Positions 10,899 through 22,679 of a stretch of DNA of 64,000 bases are shown here, piece after piece; the first letter of the stretch is position 1, and each line of letters opens with the position of its first letter. Source of the stretch: NORP233 sp050186825 (lineage in GTDB: Bacteria; Planctomycetota; J058); NCBI GenBank assembly GCA_050186825.1, contig JBFWYD010000038.1:1-64000 (forward strand), given 5' to 3'. The notes beneath the pieces were generated by a model that searched no databases, was not told the DNA's origin, and saw only the letters and a list, made by a program, of their open reading frames with translations. The position numbers and the translations under genes are program-made.

Positions 10899-11771
10899 GT
10901 GCTCGTGCGCGGCCTCCTGCTCCGGCTCGCCTACGCCAACGTCACGATCGCCGCCTCGGCCACGGGGCTGGCCGCGGCTGCGGTGCTGCTCGCGGGGCAC
11001 GTCCCCGGCGCGGCGGCGCTGGTGCTCCCCTTCCTCTCCATGTTCGCGGTCTACACCTTCGACAAGGTGCTCGGCTACGACCCGGTCTCGGACCCCGTCA
11101 ACGACCCGGAGCGGAGCGCCTTCGTCGAGCGCTGGCGCAGGCCGCTGCTGGCGCTCGCGGGGCTGGGGATCCTGGGCGGCACCGGCTGGGCGCTGAGCTT
11201 CGGCGTTGCCGCGGCGGTCCTGCTCTGGGTGCCGCTGTTGGTGGGCGTGCTCTACGGCCAGCGCGTGCTCCCCGAGGGCTTCCGCTACCGCCGGCTCAAG
11301 GACGTGACCGGGGTCAAGAACCTCTCGGTGGCCCTGACCTGGGCCGCCTGCTGCGTGACCCTGCCCTGGGTGGTCGAGGGCCTCGCCCTGGACCGCGTGC
11401 ACTGGGCGCTCTGGGCCTGGGCCGCGGCGCACATCTTCCTGAACACCGCCTTCTTCGACCTCGGCGACATCCAGGGCGACCGCGAGGAGGGCGTCCAGAC
11501 CCTGCCCGTGGTGCTCGGCTACGCCGCCACGCGCCGCCTGCTGCTCGCGACGGCGCTCCTCGCGGCGGCGCTGTTCGCCGCGGGGATCTGGGCGCTCGAC
11601 CTCCCGCGCGCCGGCTCGGTGTGCGCGGGGGGGATGCTCGTCTACGAGCTGAGCTACGTGCTCTACGCGCGCGACGAGGAGCAGGAGATCGGCTTCCTCT
11701 GCGACGTGATCGTCGACTCCTTCGGCGTGGTCGCCGCGGCGCTCGCGCTGCCCGTGCTCCTGCCGCGCTAG
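10899..11771 (+). CDS. UbiA-family prenyltransferase-like membrane protein
   Basis: This 290-residue, multi-helix integral membrane protein transfers or condenses prenyl chains if it behaves like its family. The second aspartate motif is clear (DLGDIQGDREEGVQTLPVVLG region, about residues 186-206). The first is only partly conserved (DKVLGYDPVSDPVND, about 54-68). About eight hydrophobic stretches are visible. GTG 10899 is taken as the start, but GTG 10905 has the better spacing to the GAGAGG at 10894-10899. The aromatic acceptor (quinone, haem or other) cannot be told, and no quinone pathway gene lies nearby. Confidence 0.75.
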   Translation: MLVRGLLLRLAYANVTIAASATGLAAAAVLLAGHVPGAAALVLPFLSMFAVYTFDKVLGYDPVSDPVNDPERSAFVERWRRPLLALAGLGILGGTGWALSFGVAAAVLLWVPLLVGVLYGQRVLPEGFRYRRLKDVTGVKNLSVALTWAACCVTLPWVVEGLALDRVHWALWAWAAAHIFLNTAFFDLGDIQGDREEGVQTLPVVLGYAATRRLLLATALLAAALFAAGIWALDLPRAGSVCAGGMLVYELSYVLYARDEEQEIGFLCDVIVDSFGVVAAALALPVLLPR

Positions 11772-11831
11772 GCAGGCTCGGACTCGGTCTCGAACGACTT
11801 CCACCCGATCTTGCGCGAATCCCGAATCCGA

Positions 11832-11859
11832 TTGCGGCTGGAAATCGGAGTGATATCAT
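11832..11859 (+). promoter_or_regulatory. Putative sigma-70-type promoter of the SPFH gene
   Basis: TTGCGG at 11832-11837 and TATCAT at 11854-11859 are separated by 16 bases in an unusually AT-containing stretch, about 50 bases before the SPFH start. Just upstream, CGAATCC is repeated in tandem (11816-11822 and 11823-11829), a possible operator. No experimental evidence is implied. Confidence 0.35.
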
Positions 11860-11907
11860 TCCGCTACCGCGCTAGGGGAGCGCGCGGACGCTGCAGGAGG
11901 GATGAAC

Positions 11908-12801
11908 ATGCATCGCACTACCCATGAGAAGTCGCTGGCCGTGATGAGCGGCTGGCCAATGTTGGCGCTGAACCTGACCGTGCTCTTCGGGAGCGCGGCC
12001 GTCTTCTGCTACGCCACGGCCCACGACCGGGTGGGCGGGGTCATCGCCGCGACCGTCGCGCACCTGCTCGGCTGGGTGTTGACCATGGGGCACTTCACGC
12101 TCCAGCCCAACGAGGCCTGCGTGCTGGTGCTCTTCGGCGACTACCGCGGGACGGTGCGCGAGAGCGGGTTCCACTGGACGAACCCCTTCTACGCCAAGCC
12201 GAAGGTCTCGCTGCGCTCGCGCAACTTCGACGGGGGCAAGCTCAAGGTCAACGACCTGCGCGGCAACCCGATCGAGATCTCGGCCGTGGTCGTGTGGCGC
12301 GTGGCCGACACGGCCAAGGCGCTGTTCGACGTCGAGGACTACGCGCACTTCGTGAAGGTCCAGAGCGAGTCGGCCCTGCGCCAGCTCGCCAGCCGCTACC
12401 CCTACGACCACGGGAGCGACGACGACGGCGATCACAACGAGACCACGCTCCGCAGCGACGCGGACGAGGTCGCGACCGGTCTGCGCCAGGAGCTCCAGCA
12501 CCGGCTGGAGCAGGCGGGGGTGGAGATCGAGGACGCGCGCCTCAACCACCTCGCCTACGCGCCCGAGATCGCGGGCGCGATGCTCCGCCGCCAGCAGGCC
12601 GAGGCGATCATCGCGGCGCGCCGCAAGATCGTGCACGGCGCGGTGAGCATGGTCGAGATGGCGCTCACGGGCCTCGCCGACCAGAAGGTCGTCGAGCTCG
12701 ACGAGGAGCGGAAGGCCGCCATGGTGAGCAACCTGCTGGTGGTCCTGTGCGGCGAGACCGAGGCGCATCCGGTGATCAACACCGGGACCCTCTACGGATA
12801 G
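11908..12801 (+). CDS. SPFH/Band 7 (stomatin-prohibitin-flotillin) domain protein
   Basis: ATG 11908 was chosen because AGGAGGG ends at 11901, six bases before it; the alternative ATG 11902 touches the site. The 297-residue protein has a double hydrophobic N-terminus (about residues 18-60), followed by the SPFH core. This begins LQPNEACVLVLFGDYRGTVRESGFHW and includes a dimer-forming beta strand (NPIEISAVVVWRV). A helical end (AEAIIAARRKIVHGAVSMVE) is typical for the family. Such proteins form membrane microdomain scaffolds. The RHH gene follows after ten bases, a pairing I recall from actinobacterial genomes. Confidence 0.85.
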   Translation: MHRTTHEKSLAVMSGWPMLALNLTVLFGSAAVFCYATAHDRVGGVIAATVAHLLGWVLTMGHFTLQPNEACVLVLFGDYRGTVRESGFHWTNPFYAKPKVSLRSRNFDGGKLKVNDLRGNPIEISAVVVWRVADTAKALFDVEDYAHFVKVQSESALRQLASRYPYDHGSDDDGDHNETTLRSDADEVATGLRQELQHRLEQAGVEIEDARLNHLAYAPEIAGAMLRRQQAEAIIAARRKIVHGAVSMVEMALTGLADQKVVELDEERKAAMVSNLLVVLCGETEAHPVINTGTLYG

Positions 12802-12811
12802 GAGGCGGGGC

Positions 12812-13000
12812 GTGGCCCGCAAGCCCTTCCTGATCCGCGTCGATGAGGACCTGCTGGCGGAGCTCCGCCGCGGGGCGGACGACGACTTCCGCAGCCTCAC
12901 CGGCCCGATCGAGTTCCTCCACCGCGGCGCGCCCCGCGAGCGCATGGGGGGGATGGGCTCGGCGACCGAGATGGACCTGGACGCGCCGCGCGATCGCTGA
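12812..13000 (+). CDS. Small ribbon-helix-helix (Arc-type) protein
   Basis: This 62-residue protein starts at GTG 12812, six bases after GGAGG. The opening KPFLIRVDEDLLAELRR followed by FRSLTGPIEFLHR fits the Arc/MetJ-like ribbon-helix-helix fold: one beta strand, then two helices, about residues 4-40. In similar SPFH neighbours this position is held by Arc-like proteins with an LRSxNAQIEFLLR second helix. It may bind DNA and regulate the SPFH cluster. No toxin gene is adjacent, so a toxin-antitoxin role is not supported. Confidence 0.7.
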   Translation: MARKPFLIRVDEDLLAELRRGADDDFRSLTGPIEFLHRGAPRERMGGMGSATEMDLDAPRDR

Positions 13001-13013
13001 TCGCGCGGCGCGT
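12981..13013 (+). terminator. 14-bp perfect hairpin overlapping the RHH stop
   Basis: Bases 12981-12994 pair exactly with 13000-13013 around a five-base loop that contains most of the TGA (12998-13000). It is very GC-rich with no T run. It is likely a terminator or attenuator between the RHH and Hsp70-like genes. Confidence 0.5.
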
Positions 13014-13103
13014 CGCTGCCCGAGGGCGACCCGCCCGCCCCGTGAGCGCGGGGCTTGAGGCCGGCCCCAGGTCGCAACCCTTGCCCGATGCGTCCCCTCG
13101 TGA

Positions 13104-13123
13104 ACCATTGAACCGACCATTGA
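13104..13123. promoter_or_regulatory. Direct repeat ACCATTGA, possible operator
   Basis: ACCATTGA occurs at 13104-13111 and again at 13116-13123, a 12-base period, in an AT-richer island 18 bases ahead of the Hsp70-like start. Ribbon-helix-helix proteins often bind direct repeats of this spacing, and one is encoded immediately upstream. The link is inference. Confidence 0.3.
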
Positions 13124-13140
13124 CTTGGGGCCGGGCCGAG

Positions 13141-13839
13141 ATGGACGTGACCGAGATCGAGCCGACCAAGGTCTACCTGGGCGTGCACGCCGGCAGCCGC
13201 TCGGTGGCGGTGTGCAGCAGCAACGGCGGGCGCACCTCGATCACCTCGGAGCGGCTCTCGGGTCCCGAGGACTGGATGGAGCTCACGACCTACGGGCTGC
13301 ACCTGCCCAGCCCGGCCGCGCTCTACGCCTGTGTGGCGGTGTCGAGCGGGACGAGCCACGAGCGGCGCCAGGCGATCGTGCGCGCGGGGCGGGACGCCGG
13401 CTGGGACGCGATCATGGTCGTGAACGCGGTGCGGGCGGCGGCGCACGGGCTCGACCGCGACGGGTTGCAGGCGGTGGTGGTCGTCGACGGGGAGCGCAGC
13501 TCGGTGGGGATCTGCGAGGGCTCGCGGCTCCAGGCCCACGACCACGTCTCCGCCGTCCCCGGGCGCGAGGCGCGCGAGCTCGCGGTCTCGCTCCGCTGCC
13601 TGCTCAAGGCGCGCCCGCGCGAGGACCAGCGCGCGCTGGTGCGCGCGCTGGTGATCGCGGGGGACAAGGACGAGATCGAGCGGGTCGGGCGGCGCCGCTA
13701 CGAGGACGAGCTCGCGGCCCTCGGCGCCCACGACCTCTCCTTCGAGCTCGACCCCTACCTGCTCGCGCGCGGCGCCGAGCGGATCGCCACCTCCACCGAG
13801 CGCATCCAGTGGCGGCGGCTGCGCCGGGCCCAGCGCTGA
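13141..13839 (+). CDS. Degenerate Hsp70/actin-like ATPase-fold protein
   Basis: This 232-residue protein has ATG 13141 as its preferred start; an in-frame GTG lies at 13042. The pattern follows the Hsp70 nucleotide-binding domain. YLGVHAGSRSVAVCSS sits where DLGTTNS belongs, and SHERRQAIVRAGRDAGWDAIMVVNAVRAAA (in two parts) where the RxATxxAGxxAGLxVxRIINEPTAAA block belongs. VVVVDGERSSVGI sits where DLGGGTFDVSI belongs, and ALVIAGDKDEI where the adenosine VGG motif belongs. The catalytic glycines and acidic residues are mostly replaced and there is no substrate-binding domain. It is probably a non-hydrolysing relative, perhaps a scaffold partner of the SPFH protein. The assignment rests on pattern alone. 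Confidence 0.55.
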   Translation: MDVTEIEPTKVYLGVHAGSRSVAVCSSNGGRTSITSERLSGPEDWMELTTYGLHLPSPAALYACVAVSSGTSHERRQAIVRAGRDAGWDAIMVVNAVRAAAHGLDRDGLQAVVVVDGERSSVGICEGSRLQAHDHVSAVPGREARELAVSLRCLLKARPREDQRALVRALVIAGDKDEIERVGRRRYEDELAALGAHDLSFELDPYLLARGAERIATSTERIQWRRLRRAQR

Positions 13840-13901
13840 GCGCGGGGCGGCTGGGTGCGGGGCGCCTGGTCGCTGGGTTGGTCGCCGGGATGGGCGCGGA
13901 C

Positions 13902-13926
13902 CCGGGCGCCCGCCTCGGGCGCCCGG
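13902..13926. terminator. Short GC hairpin behind the Hsp70-like gene
   Basis: CCGGGCGCCC at 13902-13911 pairs with GGGCGCCCGG at 13917-13926 around five bases. It lies between the stop at 13839 and the GTG at 13970. It is terminator-like in place, though such stems arise easily in DNA of this composition. Confidence 0.3.
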
Positions 13927-13969
13927 CCGCCCTCCTGCGCTGGCCCGCGCCGTCGCGGATACTGACCGC

Positions 13970-18035
<4,066 letters not shown>

Positions 18036-18037
<2 letters not shown>

Positions 18038-18132
18038 GTTGAAGCTCAGGATGCCGAGCGGTCACGCGGGGGCGCGGCTCGGGAGGCGAGGGCACCAGGC
18101 AGTGACCGCTCGCCCTCCTGGCTTCAGCTCAC
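18036..18132 (+). terminator. Long imperfect stem-loop at the stop of the TPR kinase gene
   Basis: Bases 18036-18065 pair with 18102-18132, allowing one bulge and a few mismatches. The GAGCGGTCAC/GTGACCGCTC end is perfect and closes a 36-base loop. The left arm starts inside the TGA stop. Its shape and placement match the stem-loop at 7534-7612. Confidence 0.5.
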
Positions 18133-18308
18133 TTGGCGGCGGCGGGTCGCTGCGCGCGAGGCGGGTCGCGAGGAGCGGAGGGTGCTCGCACGACCGCCCG
18201 GTTCCGGAGTTGACGCCCCGTTAGAGCCCGCCAGGCGACACAAGAGTGAAACCTTGGGTCGGCGCAGGCGGGTCGGGGCAGCTAGGCCTAGGGGGGCCAG
18301 GGAGCGAG

Positions 18309-18944
18309 ATGAGCGCCAGCACGCCCACCTACCTGATCGGCTACTCGATCGAGCCCGCGGCCGATCACCCTGGCTTCGACACCCACGATCCCTCGCACGT
18401 GACCTGCTGGGTGATCGAGTCCTCGCCCGAGCGAGCGGAGGAGCGGGCGCTGGGGCGGATCGAACGCGAGCGCTGGGGCGTGAAGGAGCGCTCCTACCTC
18501 GAGACGGTCACGCGCGACGGGTGCGAGCCCGAGGAGGACGAGGACGGAGTCGTGGAGGACGAGCTGCTCGAGGGCTTCGACCGGGCGCAGCGCGAGGGCG
18601 AGGCCTACCTCTGGGCGCTCTCGCCGCGCTACCCCGCCTATCGGGTCACGGCCGAGGTCCGGCGCGGCGGCGAGCGGGCCCAGGCGCACTACCTGCTCGA
18701 CGGGGAGCCCCTGGCTGACGACGGCCAGGAGCGGCTCGAGCCGGGCTTCTGGTCGCCCGCGCGCGCGGCGCGCGCCGTCGAGAGGGCGCGCGCGCTGGCG
18801 GCGGAGGCGGGCTGGGAGCTCGGCGAGGTCCTGAGCGCGGGGCCTGTGGGCTTCGAGCTGCTCGAGGAGTTCCTCCAGGACCACTACGCCGACATGGAGG
18901 ACGAGGGCGAGGTCGTGGTCTTCGTGCAGGAGCCCGGGAGCTAG
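18309..18944 (+). CDS. Acidic cytoplasmic protein of unknown function
   Basis: This 211-residue protein begins at ATG 18309, behind AGGGAG. Coding bias is strong throughout. It is rich in Glu/Asp, with no signal peptide or membrane segment. It opens with a strand-like TPTYLIGYSIEPA, carries an acidic patch (PEEDEDGVVEDE, ~78-89) and ends with helical EFLQDHYADMEDEGEVVVFV. I recognise no domain. The 18945-19193 stretch behind it holds no complete gene. Confidence 0.6.
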   Translation: MSASTPTYLIGYSIEPAADHPGFDTHDPSHVTCWVIESSPERAEERALGRIERERWGVKERSYLETVTRDGCEPEEDEDGVVEDELLEGFDRAQREGEAYLWALSPRYPAYRVTAEVRRGGERAQAHYLLDGEPLADDGQERLEPGFWSPARAARAVERARALAAEAGWELGEVLSAGPVGFELLEEFLQDHYADMEDEGEVVVFVQEPGS

Positions 18945-19080
18945 TGCCCGGCCCGGCCGACCTCTCGGCGCGGCTCGCCTCGGGGCCGCAAGAGGTGCCG
19001 CTCGTGCTCCTCTACGCGGGGATGGCCTGCGGGCCGCCTGTCGACCCTGCTCCAGGAGGCGGCCGCCGGGGAGCGACGGG

Positions 19081-19126
19081 AAGATGTTGCCCATCTGACA
19101 CGAACCCATGGGCAGATCTTGCCCAC
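19081..19126. repeat. Inverted and direct short repeats upstream of the transposase
   Basis: AAGATGTTGCCCAT (19081-19094) and ATGGGCAGATCTT (19108-19120) can pair with one bulge or mismatch. AGATGTTGCCCA is also echoed as AGATCTTGCCCA at 19115-19126. The cluster lies ~70 bases before the Y1 transposase, where HUH transposases often have a left-end hairpin. The role is inferred. Confidence 0.35.
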
Positions 19127-19193
19127 GGCGAGACGAACCGCGCCCCGGAGCCAGCTCGGGCGAACTGGTTGACGGCTTGCAAGGGCTCGGGTC

Positions 19194-20135
19194 ATGGCCA
19201 GGCCTCGCAGGCTGATCGCAGGCGCCACCTATCTGGTGGCTCGCCGCTGCACCGACAGGAGCTTCTTCCTGCTCCCTCGCAGGCAGGTCCTCGACCTGCT
19301 CTGGTACGACCTCGCCTACGCCGCCGAGCGCTACGAGATCGAGGTGCACGCGGCCGTGTTCATGTCGAACCATCTCCACATCCTGGCCACGGACCCCCAT
19401 CGCAACCTCTCGAAGTTCATGCGCTGGTTCTGCCAGAACACGAGCGCCGCCCTGAACCGACGCTACGGACGCACGGGTCTGGGCACGATCTGGGAGCCGG
19501 ATCGCCGCTACACGTCGATCCGCCAGGTCGACCCGGGCGCGGTGGAGCGCGCTCTGCGCTACGTGCTCATGAACCCCGTCGCTGCGGGCCTCGTACCCAC
19601 GGCCGCGGCGTGGCGCGACGCGGTAACCCTGCCGGAGCACTTCGGACGAACGCGCGAGTTTCGTCGCCCGGGCCACTACTTCCGCCAGCGCGGCAAGCAC
19701 GCGCTCCCGGAGCGAGCGAAGCTCCGCCTGACCTGTCCCAGCCAGCTCCGCGAGCGGTACCCCACCGACGATGCCTACCGGGCTGCCATGGCCGAGCTCC
19801 TGCGCGAGGCTGAGCAGGAGCGCCAGGAGCAGTTCTCCCGCGAGGGCCGTCGCTTCATGGGCCTCGGGAAGATCCTGAAGCAGCAGCCCACCGACACCCC
19901 CAAGGCCAAGCCCGAGTCCCACGTCCCACTCCGATGGGCCTTCATGTGCAGCGACGCCTCCGACCGCAAGGTGCTCGAGCAGGACGAGCGCTCTTGGGAG
20001 CTGCGCACTTGCGCGGCCTACGAGCTCTTCCGCGACCCGAAGACTCGCCCCGAGGCCCGTTTCCCGCGCGACTCCTACAAGTGGGTCGTGGACCTCGGCG
20101 CCCCGGTCGAGGACGAGGTCCCGCCAGACGGCTAG
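19194..20135 (+). CDS. REP-associated tyrosine transposase (RAYT), Y1/IS200-like family
   Basis: This 313-residue HUH single-strand endonuclease starts at ATG 19194. The metal-binding HUH motif is in HAAVFMSNHLHIL (about residue 53-65). The nucleophile region is QNTSAALNRRYG with a candidate catalytic tyrosine near 98. Other family signs are the start PRRLIAGATYLVARR, IWEPDRRYTSI and ALRYVLMNPVAAGLV. The C-terminal ~110 residues are an extra charged domain. RAYTs are usually single-copy, domesticated relatives of IS200/IS605 transposases that act on REP hairpins. A strong hairpin follows at 20156-20188. The frame is intact, and codon use is slightly less GC-extreme than its neighbours. Confidence 0.85.
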   Translation: MARPRRLIAGATYLVARRCTDRSFFLLPRRQVLDLLWYDLAYAAERYEIEVHAAVFMSNHLHILATDPHRNLSKFMRWFCQNTSAALNRRYGRTGLGTIWEPDRRYTSIRQVDPGAVERALRYVLMNPVAAGLVPTAAAWRDAVTLPEHFGRTREFRRPGHYFRQRGKHALPERAKLRLTCPSQLRERYPTDDAYRAAMAELLREAEQERQEQFSREGRRFMGLGKILKQQPTDTPKAKPESHVPLRWAFMCSDASDRKVLEQDERSWELRTCAAYELFRDPKTRPEARFPRDSYKWVVDLGAPVEDEVPPDG

Positions 20136-20155
20136 TGTTCGCCGAGCCCAGCCAC

Positions 20156-20188
20156 CCGCCGGACGAGCCCGCAGGCCTCGTCCGGCGG
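20156..20188. repeat. 12-bp perfect hairpin behind the RAYT gene (REP-like or terminator)
   Basis: CCGCCGGACGAG at 20156-20167 pairs exactly with CTCGTCCGGCGG at 20177-20188 around a nine-base loop. It lies 20 bases after the transposase stop and may be its substrate hairpin or a terminator. I saw no second copy in the window. The remaining bases to 20361 hold no gene; ACAGGACTTACGCAC near 20224-20238 resembles ends of some insertion sequences, but only weakly. Confidence 0.45.
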
Positions 20189-20361
20189 CTGCATGTACGC
20201 GGACCTTGGCTCGCCTCCCGCTGACAGGACTTACGCACACGCGAATGCGTCTCGGGTCGTCTCACGGGCGTCGCGACCGGCGGCGCGTCGGCCGCCCTCA
20301 GCGGCTGGCGGGAAGTCACCTGGTGGGAGGCGAGCCCGCGCGGACCTCGAGCCGCGAGAGC

Positions 20362-21150
20362 TCACCGGGTGGCGGCGCGGACCTCGAGCATCTCCTGGGT
20401 GATGCGCTCCTGACGGGCGCGGCGGAGCTGGCGCTCTTGCTCCTGGATGCGGCGGTCGGCGGTCTCGCGGGCGCGGCGCATTAGCTCCTGGCGCAGGCGC
20501 GACTCGGCCAGGGCGGCGGCGCAGGCGGAGTGATGGAGCCGGGCCTGGAGGAGGAGGTCGCGGGCCACGACGGCGGCCCGGTCGGGCGGGGCGAGGAGCG
20601 GCGCCGGCGCCGCGGGTGCGACCAGCATTGGGGCCAGGTCCTCCTCCCACCACAGGCGGGCGTGGCCGCGCTCGTCGATGCGGGCCAGGCCGACCCGGGC
20701 CAGGGTGCCGCACAGGCGGCGGACCTCGGCCATGGCGCGCTCGGCCAGGTCCTGGGCGGCGTCGATGCTCGCGGGGGCGGGCTCCTCGAGGGCGGGGTGC
20801 TCGGCGCCGAGCGAGTCGCGCAGGCGGCGGCCGACGAGCAGGAGCAGGGCCGGCTGGGTGTGCGCGAGGGCCGCGCTCAGGCAGGCGGCGACCTCGTGGT
20901 TCAGCCGCCCGCAGAGGCCGAGGTCGGTGCCGAAGCCGACCAGGACCAGGGGGCGGGGGTCGCGCGGCGCGGGGGGGGGCAGGAGGCGGCTCGCCAGCGG
21001 GAGCACGAGCCCGAGATGCCGGCGGGCGGCGTGCTCGTGCGCGGTCCAGCGCACGGCCTGCGAGGCCGCCAGCGAGGAGCTGGCGTGGGCGATGTCGCGG
21101 AAGGAGCGCCAGGCGCGCAGCCGCGCCGCCAGCGCGCGCTCGGCCCTCAC
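20362..21150 (-). CDS. atpG: N-type ATPase gamma subunit, leftward operon
   Basis: This is the central rotor shaft of the soluble part. The 262-residue protein starts at GTG 21150, overlapping the alpha stop (GTGA). The N-terminal helix (RAERALAARLRAWRSFRDIAHASS) and C-terminal helix, ending QERITQEMLEV, form the antiparallel coiled coil expected of gamma. The middle keeps VGFGTDLGLCGRLNHEV, matching the SDRGLCGGLN block of classical gamma subunits in altered form. It is strongly diverged from its counterpart at 33299-34195. It is the last gene of the operon and ends ~225 bp from the RAYT gene. Confidence 0.85.
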   Translation of the reverse strand: MRAERALAARLRAWRSFRDIAHASSSLAASQAVRWTAHEHAARRHLGLVLPLASRLLPPPAPRDPRPLVLVGFGTDLGLCGRLNHEVAACLSAALAHTQPALLLLVGRRLRDSLGAEHPALEEPAPASIDAAQDLAERAMAEVRRLCGTLARVGLARIDERGHARLWWEEDLAPMLVAPAAPAPLLAPPDRAAVVARDLLLQARLHHSACAAALAESRLRQELMRRARETADRRIQEQERQLRRARQERITQEMLEVRAATR

Positions 21151-22679
21151 GCGCGGCCCCCGCCGGCGAGCGCCAGCGCCTGGCGCCCGACGCGCAGCAG
21201 GGCCTCGAGGCGGTCGGGCGTGAGGTCCTTCCCCTCCTCGAGGGCGGCCGCGGCGTCGGGGTCCTCGCGGTAGGCCGCGGTCACGGCCGCGCGCAGGGCC
21301 TGGCGCAGGGCCGGGATCGGCACGGCCAGGACCTCGGCGCTCTGGAGCAGGCCCACCCGCAGGACCGTGCCCGACCACGAGAGCGGCGCGCCCAGGTCCT
21401 GCTTCAGGGCCTCGCGGATCCGCCGCCCGCGCTCGATCACGCGCTGGGTCTCGGGCTCCATGTGCGTGCCGAGGCGCGTGAAGATCTCGAGCTCGAGGAA
21501 CTGCGCGTAGTCGTTCTTGAGCGGGCCGGCCAGGCGCTTGAGCGCGGGCGGCTGGGCCTTGCCCCCCACGCGCGACACCGAGAGCCCCACGTCCACGGCC
21601 GGGAGCTGGGCGCTGGCGACCAGGCTCGCGTCGAGGCGGACCTGGCCGTCGGTGATCGAGATCAGGTTCGTGGGGATGTAGTCGGTCAGGTCGCCGCCCT
21701 GGGTCTCGACCACCGGCAGCGCGGTCAGCGAGCCGCCGCCGCGGCGGCGGGCGAGCTGGGCCGCGCGCTCGAGCAGGCGGGCGTGCGCGTAGAACACGTC
21801 CACGGGGAAGGCCTCGCGCCCGACCGGGCGGCCGAGCAGGAGCGCCAGGGCGCGGTGCGCATGGGCGTGCGCGGTCAGGTCGTCGAGCACGAGCAGCACG
21901 TCGCGCCCGGCGCGCACCAGGGCCTCGGCCATGGCGCAGGCGGCGTAGGGGGCCAGGTGCACCAGCCCCAGCGGCGCGTCGGCGTCGGCCGCGACCACGA
22001 AGCCGTGCTCGAGCGCGCCGCGGCGGCGCAGCCACTCGACGCTGCCCGCGAGCTGCGCGCCGCGCTGGCCGATCGCCACGTAGACCGCGACCACCTCCGG
22101 CCCCTGGGCCGCGAGCACGTCCAGGCAGAGGCTCGTCTTGCCCGTGGCGCGGTCGCCGATCACGAGCTGGCGCTGGCCGCGCCCGATCGGCAGCAGGGTG
22201 TCGAGCGCGAGCACGCCGGTGCGCAGGGGGCGGGTCACGGGCGCCCGGTCCGAGAGCGGCGGGCTCGGCCCCTCGACCGGCGCGCGCCGCCCGGGCGCCA
22301 GCGGGCCGCGGCCGTCCATGGGCCGCCCGAGCGGATCCACCACGCGCCCGAGCAGGGGCTCGCCCACGGGCACGTCGAGCACGCGCCCGCTGCGGCGCAC
22401 GCGCGCCCCGGCCTCGACCCGCGCCGCCGGGCCGAGCAGGACCACGCGCAGCTCCTCACCCGTGAGCGACTCGACCCGGGCGGGTACGCCGGCCACGTCG
22501 AGGAGCTCGCCCAGGGCCGCGCCCTCGAGCCCGCCCACGCGCGCCACCCCGTCGGCCGCGGCGAGCACCCGGCCCACGCGGACGACCTCCCCGCGCGGCG
22601 CGAGGGCGGGGATCGCCGCCTCCAGGCGTGCCAGCGCGCCGCCCGCCGCCGCGGCCGTCCGCTCCTCGAGCCCGCTCAC
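21147..22679 (-). CDS. atpA: N-type ATPase alpha subunit, leftward operon
   Basis: This 510-residue non-catalytic nucleotide-binding subunit alternates with beta in the hexamer. The P-loop is GDRATGKT, preceded by LLPIGRGQRQLVI, and the C-terminal helical domain contains YAQFLELEIFTR. The domain order (beta barrel, P-loop domain, helical bundle) and length fit the alpha family. PTNLISITDGQVRLD is the usual conserved block. It overlaps gamma by four bases downstream and b by four upstream, so the whole set is coupled. Confidence 0.95.
   Translation of the reverse strand: MSGLEERTAAAAGGALARLEAAIPALAPRGEVVRVGRVLAAADGVARVGGLEGAALGELLDVAGVPARVESLTGEELRVVLLGPAARVEAGARVRRSGRVLDVPVGEPLLGRVVDPLGRPMDGRGPLAPGRRAPVEGPSPPLSDRAPVTRPLRTGVLALDTLLPIGRGQRQLVIGDRATGKTSLCLDVLAAQGPEVVAVYVAIGQRGAQLAGSVEWLRRRGALEHGFVVAADADAPLGLVHLAPYAACAMAEALVRAGRDVLLVLDDLTAHAHAHRALALLLGRPVGREAFPVDVFYAHARLLERAAQLARRRGGGSLTALPVVETQGGDLTDYIPTNLISITDGQVRLDASLVASAQLPAVDVGLSVSRVGGKAQPPALKRLAGPLKNDYAQFLELEIFTRLGTHMEPETQRVIERGRRIREALKQDLGAPLSWSGTVLRVGLLQSAEVLAVPIPALRQALRAAVTAAYREDPDAAAALEEGKDLTPDRLEALLRVGRQALALAGGGRA

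Noticed and set aside
12812..13000. Calling the RHH gene an antitoxin
   Set aside because: No toxin-like partner is adjacent; the SPFH and Hsp70-like neighbours do not fit a toxin-antitoxin module.
18944..19060. Short rightward frame beginning at the TAGTG after the 18309 gene (PADLSARLASGPQEVPLVLLYAG)
   Set aside because: The first ~30 residues look plausible as a coupled gene, but it soon becomes non-coding in character before the RAYT gene. It could be a remnant cut off by insertion; too little is left to support a call.
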